Assembly: GCA_964603125.1 (NCBI GenBank) | Contig: CAZRUA010000109.1 | Location: 1 to 12,243, forward strand | From: CAZRUA01 sp964603125 | GTDB lineage: Bacteria > Bacteroidota > Bacteroidia > B-17B0 > Aurantibacillaceae | Direction: 5' to 3' | DNA: 12,243 nt | Made by a program: the position numbers and the translations under genes | Shown here: positions 7,987 to 12,243 of the stretch, in pieces | Layout: the number at the start of each line of letters is the position of its first letter | Position numbering within the stretch: the first letter of the stretch is position 1 | Notes under the pieces: model-generated | The model's input: the letters and a program-made list of their open reading frames with translations, nothing else | The model's database searches: none | What the model was told of the DNA's origin: nothing

Positions 7987-8598
7987 TTAATTTCCTTCAT
8001 CTTTATACCTCCAAATGTATTTACAAGCAAGACTTCGGTAGGGTTCCCATTTATTAGCTATTTCTATCATGTGCAACTTTAACTCTTTCTTTTCAGAACT
8101 TAAATTATAAATTTTCTTGATGCCATTTTGTATCCCTAAATCATCAAGTGGTAATATGTTCTCACGTTGTAAACTAAACATTAGAATCATTTCTACTGTC
8201 CAGCGACCAACACCTTTAATCTGTGTGAGGTAATTAATCAAATCTTCGTCATTTAACTTTTTTAGCTTTTTATAATCCAATGTCTCCTCTATAGAAAATT
8301 GCGCAATGTTTTTAATGTATCCCGCTTTTTGATAAGATAAACCTGCTGCACGCATTTTTTCAACATCCATTTTCAAAACAGTTTTTGCATCTGGATACCT
8401 ATCTTTAAATAAATCTAAAAAGCGATTGAATATTGTATCAGCAGCTTTAATTGATAATTGTTGACTAACTATAGAGTTGATTAGTGCGTAATATAAATCA
8501 GTGTTTTTACTTTGTTTAATTACTCCGACTTTTTTAATCAAAGCCGCTAGTTTTTTATCTTTTTTAAGATGTGCGATTTGAATTTCAACAGTTGACAT
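7987..8598 (-). CDS. DNA-3-methyladenine glycosylase, AlkA/HhH-GPD family
   Basis: This base-excision repair enzyme removes alkylated purines from DNA by cleaving the N-glycosidic bond. The 203-aa protein contains 'IVSQQLS' (43-49), typical of the AlkA-like branch, a helix-hairpin-helix 'LTQIKGVGRWTVEMILMF' (124-141) and the catalytic region 'LPLDDLGIQNG' (149-159), with D153 as the likely catalytic Asp by analogy to AlkA D238. It lacks the N-terminal domain of E. coli AlkA and carries no Cys cluster for an iron-sulfur centre, which argues against an EndoIII/MutY type. The start codon overlaps the stop of the upstream hydrolase gene by one base (TAATG), so its translation is probably coupled to a lipoprotein gene, which is an unusual partner for a repair enzyme. 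Confidence 0.92.
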   Translation of the reverse strand: MSTVEIQIAHLKKDKKLAALIKKVGVIKQSKNTDLYYALINSIVSQQLSIKAADTIFNRFLDLFKDRYPDAKTVLKMDVEKMRAAGLSYQKAGYIKNIAQFSIEETLDYKKLKKLNDEDLINYLTQIKGVGRWTVEMILMFSLQRENILPLDDLGIQNGIKKIYNLSSEKKELKLHMIEIANKWEPYRSLACKYIWRYKDEGN

Positions 8599-9491
8599 TA
8601 CTTCTTAATAAAACTATTCAAAACGTTTAAATAATTGGTAAAACCAAATTTCGCTGGAACTTCGCCATGATCAGCGCCGCTTACAATATGAAACTCTTTA
8701 TAGCTACCATTGTAATTATTGTAAACTACCTGACCATGTGTGTTCATATTTAAAAAGTTATCGTTGTCTCCATGTATCCATAAAAAAGGTTGATTTACTT
8801 TTTTTATTTCTTCCGCATTATCAATTTTTAAATTAGTGAAGTAGGAGCCAGGCATACTTAAACCACTTCCATCTTGCGCCATTACTGCAGCACTAGCAAA
8901 TGGTGCTTCCAACATAAGTTTGCTTGGTGTTAAACTTCTTGGATTTGCCGTTAACTCACAACTAGAAGCAGTGCCTAAACTAAAACCATATATCATTAAT
9001 CTGCTATTAGTTAATCCTTTTGTTTTGAGCCATTGCATGGCAACATCTACATCATTATACATTCCATCTTCGCTAGGTTCTCCCTCCGACATGCCGTAAC
9101 CTCTGTAATCCAACATCATTACACCATAATGGTTTTTGCCACCAACATGTGCTAATAATTTGGCGCGTTGCCAATAAAAATCCATATGCCATTTATTGCC
9201 ATGGCAATACAAAATAACGGTGTCACTTGCTATTTTATTGATATCACCAATGTACAAGGCATATATTTTTTTAGGACTGCTTTCACTTGGCAATTGTGAT
9301 TGTAAGCTAAATACGCTCACTAAGCTGTCGGGAATTTTGTAGGACGCATCTAGTATAAAATCTTGTTCACCACTATAGGCATCCAATTGGTACGAATCAA
9401 TTTTTTGTTGATTGTATAAATTTGAATCAAGACGTGCGCATGAAAATGCTATTGTTGTAAAAAAGGATAATACTATAAACTTACTTTTCAT
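8598..9491 (-). CDS. Alpha/beta-hydrolase lipoprotein
   Basis: The 297-aa protein has a signal ending 'TIAFSC' with the lipidated Cys at residue 18. The alpha/beta-hydrolase fold follows: 'LYCHGNKWH' (94-102, oxyanion-hole HG), 'MLDYRGYGMSEG' (126-137), the nucleophile elbow 'GFSLGT' (169-174, Ser171), 'HGDNDNF' (240-246, Asp242 or Asp244) and 'GADHGE' (272-277, His275). The catalytic triad therefore looks complete. The family resembles the BEM46/YfhR-like group of serine hydrolases; the natural substrate is unknown. It is predicted to sit in the periplasm or outer membrane. Its start overlaps the preceding lipoprotein gene by 11 bases and its stop overlaps the glycosylase start by one base. 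Confidence 0.88.
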   Translation of the reverse strand: MKSKFIVLSFFTTIAFSCARLDSNLYNQQKIDSYQLDAYSGEQDFILDASYKIPDSLVSVFSLQSQLPSESSPKKIYALYIGDINKIASDTVILYCHGNKWHMDFYWQRAKLLAHVGGKNHYGVMMLDYRGYGMSEGEPSEDGMYNDVDVAMQWLKTKGLTNSRLMIYGFSLGTASSCELTANPRSLTPSKLMLEAPFASAAVMAQDGSGLSMPGSYFTNLKIDNAEEIKKVNQPFLWIHGDNDNFLNMNTHGQVVYNNYNGSYKEFHIVSGADHGEVPAKFGFTNYLNVLNSFIKK

Positions 9492-10170
9492 TTTTAGGAG
9501 TATTAAATTTATACGTAAAGCTTAAGTAAACACCAATAGCGCCTTTGTGGTTAAAACCTCTATAATCAACAACATTGGGCTGGTTATTTTTGTTAGGTGC
9601 TAAGTATTTCATTTCCAAAGCATAATTCATTTTTTTATGCGAGTAGTTGTAGCCCAATTGCGGAGCAAATATCCAATGATTGGTTTGTTTAATATCATGT
9701 GCTTTGTATTTAGCTAATTCAAACCAATTCATCATTCCAATGTAAACAAAGCTTGGTTTATCCTTTTTACTTGCATAAAAGTTAAAATCTAATTGTGGCC
9801 AAGCTTTAAATTTTTTCTCCCATTTATCAAAAGCCATTTGCAGGGCTGGGGAAGCGGATAGATTTATATCAAATTTATCGTGTTTAAATTTATATAAATT
9901 GGCACAAGCACCTAAATCAGTTTGTATAACTCCAAAAAAAGTTGATGTGGTATGTAAACTTCCAAAAGCTGTTATTTTGTTGTTTACACCTTGTGCATAA
10001 CAAAAGCTAGTAAACGGAATTGGAATAGTAGCATTACCAAATCCAATAAGTGGTCCGCCAAGGTGCGCTTGTATAGATTTTTCTCCTTTAGCTAAGGGTT
10101 TAATTACACGTGTTGGTGTGCAACTAAACAAGGCTATCGAAAAAATTATATAATAAAGTTTGTTTTTCAT
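9481..10170 (-). CDS. Small lipoprotein of unknown function, possibly barrel-like
   Basis: I do not recognise the family. The 229-aa product begins with a signal ending 'IALFSC' (Cys17), so it should be a lipoprotein. The rest is rich in aromatic and alternating residues with short strand-like stretches, for example 'ITAFGSLHTTSTFFGVIQTDLG', described here only by position near 65-86, and it ends with 'GVYLSFTYKF', a pattern that recalls outer-membrane beta-strands. It carries a Gly/Pro-rich segment 'LGGPLIGFGNATIPIPF' near 37-53. Nine bases separate it from the stop of the M28 peptidase gene, and its 3' end overlaps the hydrolase gene by 11 bases, so it is very likely translated within the same operon. 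Confidence 0.7.
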   Translation of the reverse strand: MKNKLYYIIFSIALFSCTPTRVIKPLAKGEKSIQAHLGGPLIGFGNATIPIPFTSFCYAQGVNNKITAFGSLHTTSTFFGVIQTDLGACANLYKFKHDKFDINLSASPALQMAFDKWEKKFKAWPQLDFNFYASKKDKPSFVYIGMMNWFELAKYKAHDIKQTNHWIFAPQLGYNYSHKKMNYALEMKYLAPNKNNQPNVVDYRGFNHKGAIGVYLSFTYKFNTPKNEK

Positions 10171-10179
10171 TTCAATATT

Positions 10180-11550
10180 TTATTTGTAGCCGCCGTATTC
10201 GCTTAATAAGTAAATAAACGAGGTCATGCATGCCGCACCTAATTCTAGTTCACGCTTATTTATTTTATCAAAAGTATCATCTTGTGTGTGATGGTAATCA
10301 AAGTAGCGTTGTGAATCGGGCTCGTATGAACCAGTAACACATCCATTACCGGCTAAAGGTTCTACATCGGTTCCACTCCAACCTTTTTTTATGTTAACAC
10401 CATAAGGTGCGAATAATTTGTTCCATTTTAAAAAGTAGTTTAAGGTATCGCCATTTGTTTCAACATCAATACTGCGAGGTGTGAAACCACCAGCATCGCT
10501 TTCAATAGCAAAAATATGTTTCATTTTTTCTTTTTTTACCCAAGCAGCATAAGCATTTGCGCCTCTTGTTCCGTTTTCTTCATTCATAAAAGCAACAGCA
10601 CGTATGGTACGTTTTGGTTTAATTTTTAATGCTTTAAAAGCGGCAATTGTTTCGATACTTTGTACAACTCCACTTCCATCATCATGCGCACCTTGTCCGT
10701 TATCCCAGCTATCTAAATGCCCGCCAGCAACAATGTATTCATTTGGAAACTCAGAACCTTTTATTTCGCCAACAACACTAAACGAAGGCTTATCCGGCAA
10801 AGTTTTACAACTCATTTTAATTGTAATTTTTGCTGCTTTGTCATTTTGTAAAACACTAATAATTGTTTTTGCACCTTGAGCACTTACTGCACAGGTTGGT
10901 ATTTTTACATATAGCGTATCATAACCCATAACACCTGTATGAGGTGAATTGTTACTAGATAAAGTCATTGATTTTACAATACTTGCAACAGCACCGTATT
11001 TAGCAGCTTTAGAAGCTCCGCTGTATCTGTATTTTACTGATTCGCCATAAGCTTGCCCAGTGTGAATATGTGTTGGTTCTAAATTTACATTGTAAAAAAT
11101 AATTTTACCTTTAATTTTTTCTGCTCCTAATTTGTCTAACTCATCAAATGATTTTACTTCAATTACTTCGGCTGTAATACCATTGATTGGAGTTGCCACC
11201 GAACCACCTAAAGCGCATATAGCAAGTGTTTCAGTTTTTTTCGTCTTAGCTGAAATAATTTTAGCTTGCTCTTTAGCACCTCTAACCCAATGAGGCACCA
11301 TACAAGGAACTAAATACACTGTGTCGGCACCAGCGGCATACATAGCTTGTTTAGCCCAATCTACCGCTTTATCTGCCTGGATGGAACCGCTTAATCTTCC
11401 GCCAATGGCATTACATAAGTAATCCAGGTTGGAGTAGGTTTTACTACTGGTTAAGTTGTAATTGAAAATTTTGCGAATTACGCTAGAATCGCTTTGGGCA
11501 AATGAATTTAGTGCAAATAAACTTATAAAAAGTAGTGTCCTCGTTTTCAT
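10180..11550 (-). CDS. Secreted M28-family zinc peptidase with PA-like insert
   Basis: The 456-aa protein begins with a signal peptide ending at 'NSFAQ' (about 1-19). Residues 120-240 form a PA-like region, including 'GKIIFYNVNL' and 'SGASKAAKYGAVASIV'. The M28 peptidase domain (about 255-456) shows the co-catalytic two-zinc site: 'GGHLDSWD' (H278), 'AHDDGSG' (D290), 'FMNEENGTRG' (E324 as general base, E325), 'IESDAGG' (D352) and 'YHHTQDD' (H420/H421). The overall layout resembles carboxypeptidase Q-like (PGCP) M28 members, which release amino acids from peptides outside the cytoplasm. It is the first gene of a four-gene run and follows the REP-like inverted repeat. The start at 11550 is fixed by the signal peptide. 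Confidence 0.93.
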   Translation of the reverse strand: MKTRTLLFISLFALNSFAQSDSSVIRKIFNYNLTSSKTYSNLDYLCNAIGGRLSGSIQADKAVDWAKQAMYAAGADTVYLVPCMVPHWVRGAKEQAKIISAKTKKTETLAICALGGSVATPINGITAEVIEVKSFDELDKLGAEKIKGKIIFYNVNLEPTHIHTGQAYGESVKYRYSGASKAAKYGAVASIVKSMTLSSNNSPHTGVMGYDTLYVKIPTCAVSAQGAKTIISVLQNDKAAKITIKMSCKTLPDKPSFSVVGEIKGSEFPNEYIVAGGHLDSWDNGQGAHDDGSGVVQSIETIAAFKALKIKPKRTIRAVAFMNEENGTRGANAYAAWVKKEKMKHIFAIESDAGGFTPRSIDVETNGDTLNYFLKWNKLFAPYGVNIKKGWSGTDVEPLAGNGCVTGSYEPDSQRYFDYHHTQDDTFDKINKRELELGAACMTSFIYLLSEYGGYK

Positions 11551-11584
11551 ATTTTAAAAAAATAATATTTTGTTATTCAATTGC

Positions 11585-11651
11585 GAGATTGCTTCGTTCC
11601 TCGCAATGACGCTTTTATTTTGTTCGTCATTGCGAGGAACGAAGCAATCTC
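11585..11651. repeat. Perfect 27-bp inverted repeat (REP-like palindrome pair)
   Basis: The arms 11585-11611 and 11625-11651 are exact reverse complements (27 of 27) around a 13-base AT-rich loop. They are clearly richer in G+C than the flanks. Each arm contains its own small palindrome, ATTGC ... GCAAT, so each can also fold alone, as in paired REP elements. The core ATTGCGAGGAACGAAGCAAT resembles a short interspersed repeat I have seen in many bacterial genomes. A run of six T follows the right arm on the plus strand, but no plus-strand gene ends upstream. It lies between the DUF721 gene and the M28 gene and could stop or stabilise transcripts from the recF-DUF721 side. Confidence 0.9.
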
Positions 11652-11711
11652 ATTTTTTACAAGACTTCTTAATTCAATGGAATGACTAATTTTATTATCT
11701 ATTCAGTTAAT

Positions 11712-12002
11712 TTACTTTAAAATTATATCCGAAACAATTTCTTCTTTTAGTTCGGTATTGATTATTTTTTTTAATTCATCTTTTTTAAAAGACAATTCAT
11801 GGCGAACACCAGCACTATCCAATTCAACCACCAAATTATTTTCTACAAAAAAAATGTTTTTTGTATGGTTGGAAATCACCTTTCCGGCATACTTTTCCCA
11901 GTTATTGATAACACTTGAGCGTTTCATTTTTTTGTCGAGATTAAACTCTTTTAAAAAACGTTCTAATGCTTCGCCAATGCTTTGTTCGTTACTTTTACGC
12001 AT
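11712..12002 (-). CDS. DUF721 (DciA-like) protein
   Basis: The 96-aa protein matches the DUF721 family: an N-terminal helical part 'SIGEALERFLKEF' (8-20), a conserved tryptophan region 'NNWEKYAGKVISNHT' (33-47), and a strand-helix end 'NLVVELDSAGVRHELSFKKDELKKIIN'-like, spanning about 56-82. The family includes DciA, which helps load the replicative helicase in many bacteria, and is often found near recF or gyrB; that function is inferred here, not shown. The ATG at 12002 lies eight bases inside the 3' end of recF, so the two are probably translationally coupled. After its stop there are about 60 bases before the inverted repeat. Confidence 0.85.
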   Translation of the reverse strand: MRKSNEQSIGEALERFLKEFNLDKKMKRSSVINNWEKYAGKVISNHTKNIFFVENNLVVELDSAGVRHELSFKKDELKKIINTELKEEIVSDIILK

Positions 12003-12243
12003 GTTCTATCTCCTTTACAACTCCATTATTAACGTTAAAAAATTTAACATCAATTTCACTTTGAACAAAAATTTCCTTTATCCTTTCCTCATGTGTATCC
12101 GTAATAAAAACTTGCCCGTAATTATCACTACTTACTAGTTTCATTAGTTTTTTAAATCGGTGCTCATCCAATTTATCATACACATCATCCATTAGCAACA
12201 ATGGTTTAGTGTTTTTGATATTTTTTATAAAATCAAATTGAGC
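11995..12243 (-). CDS. recF: DNA replication/repair protein RecF, C-terminal end (5' truncated by window edge)
   Basis: The minus-strand frame is open to the window edge; the leucine codon at 12201 is internal and is not a start. About 82 residues are visible. They include 'AQFDFIK', the Walker B/D-loop segment 'LLLMDDVYDKLD' and 'GQVFITDTHEER', which match the C-terminal ATPase part of RecF as found in Bacteroidota. RecF is an SMC-like ATPase that acts with RecO and RecR to load RecA at single-strand gaps. The P-loop and signature motif lie outside the window. Its stop overlaps the DUF721 start by eight bases. Confidence 0.93.
   Translation of the reverse strand, partial: AQFDFIKNIKNTKPLLLMDDVYDKLDEHRFKKLMKLVSSDNYGQVFITDTHEERIKEIFVQSEIDVKFFNVNNGVVKEIEHA

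Noticed and set aside
11758..12138. A plus-strand frame of 126 codons across the recF-DUF721 junction.
   Set aside because: It is antisense to two recognisable overlapping genes and has no family signature.

Overview
The window looks like a chromosomal segment of a member of the Bacteroidota. The DNA is AT-rich. Several exported proteins have the short 'SC' lipobox seen in that phylum. There is a stand-alone two-component-regulator-type (Reg_prop) propeller, a TPR/SpoIIE-type phosphatase, and a recF-DUF721 pair. It reads as ordinary core chromosome: no transposase, integrase, phage gene, tRNA or CRISPR array is visible.

Layout. (1) 1-1765, plus strand: the C-terminal end of an M1-family metallopeptidase cut by the window edge, then a lipoprotein with seven WFG-type propeller repeats. 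The reading frame of the lipoprotein extends well upstream of the first canonical start codon and carries the missing first blade and a lipobox. (2) 1812-6411, minus strand: in transcription order, an IS1096-passenger/pRiA4b ORF-3-like protein with a very acidic tail, miaA (tRNA dimethylallyltransferase), a membrane-anchored TPR/PP2C (SpoIIE-type) phosphatase, and a deoxynucleoside kinase. (3) 6485-7981, plus strand: a polytopic membrane protein resembling GT-C glycosyltransferases, divergent from block 2. (4) 7987-11550, minus strand: a compact four-gene run of a secreted M28 zinc peptidase, a small lipoprotein of unknown function, an alpha/beta-hydrolase lipoprotein and an AlkA-type DNA glycosylase, with gaps or overlaps of 11 bp or less. 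(5) 11585-11651: a perfect 27-bp inverted repeat that looks like a pair of REP-type palindromes. (6) 11712-12243, minus strand: a DUF721 (DciA-like) protein overlapping the 3' end of recF, which is cut by the window edge.

Together the genes cover cell-envelope peptide and ester hydrolysis, tRNA modification, nucleotide salvage, DNA repair and replication, and one transmembrane signalling phosphatase. I do not see a clear new defence or metabolic system. The items most worth checking are the propeller lipoprotein with no ATG, GTG or TTG start, the REP-like inverted repeat, and the envelope/DNA-repair gene run.
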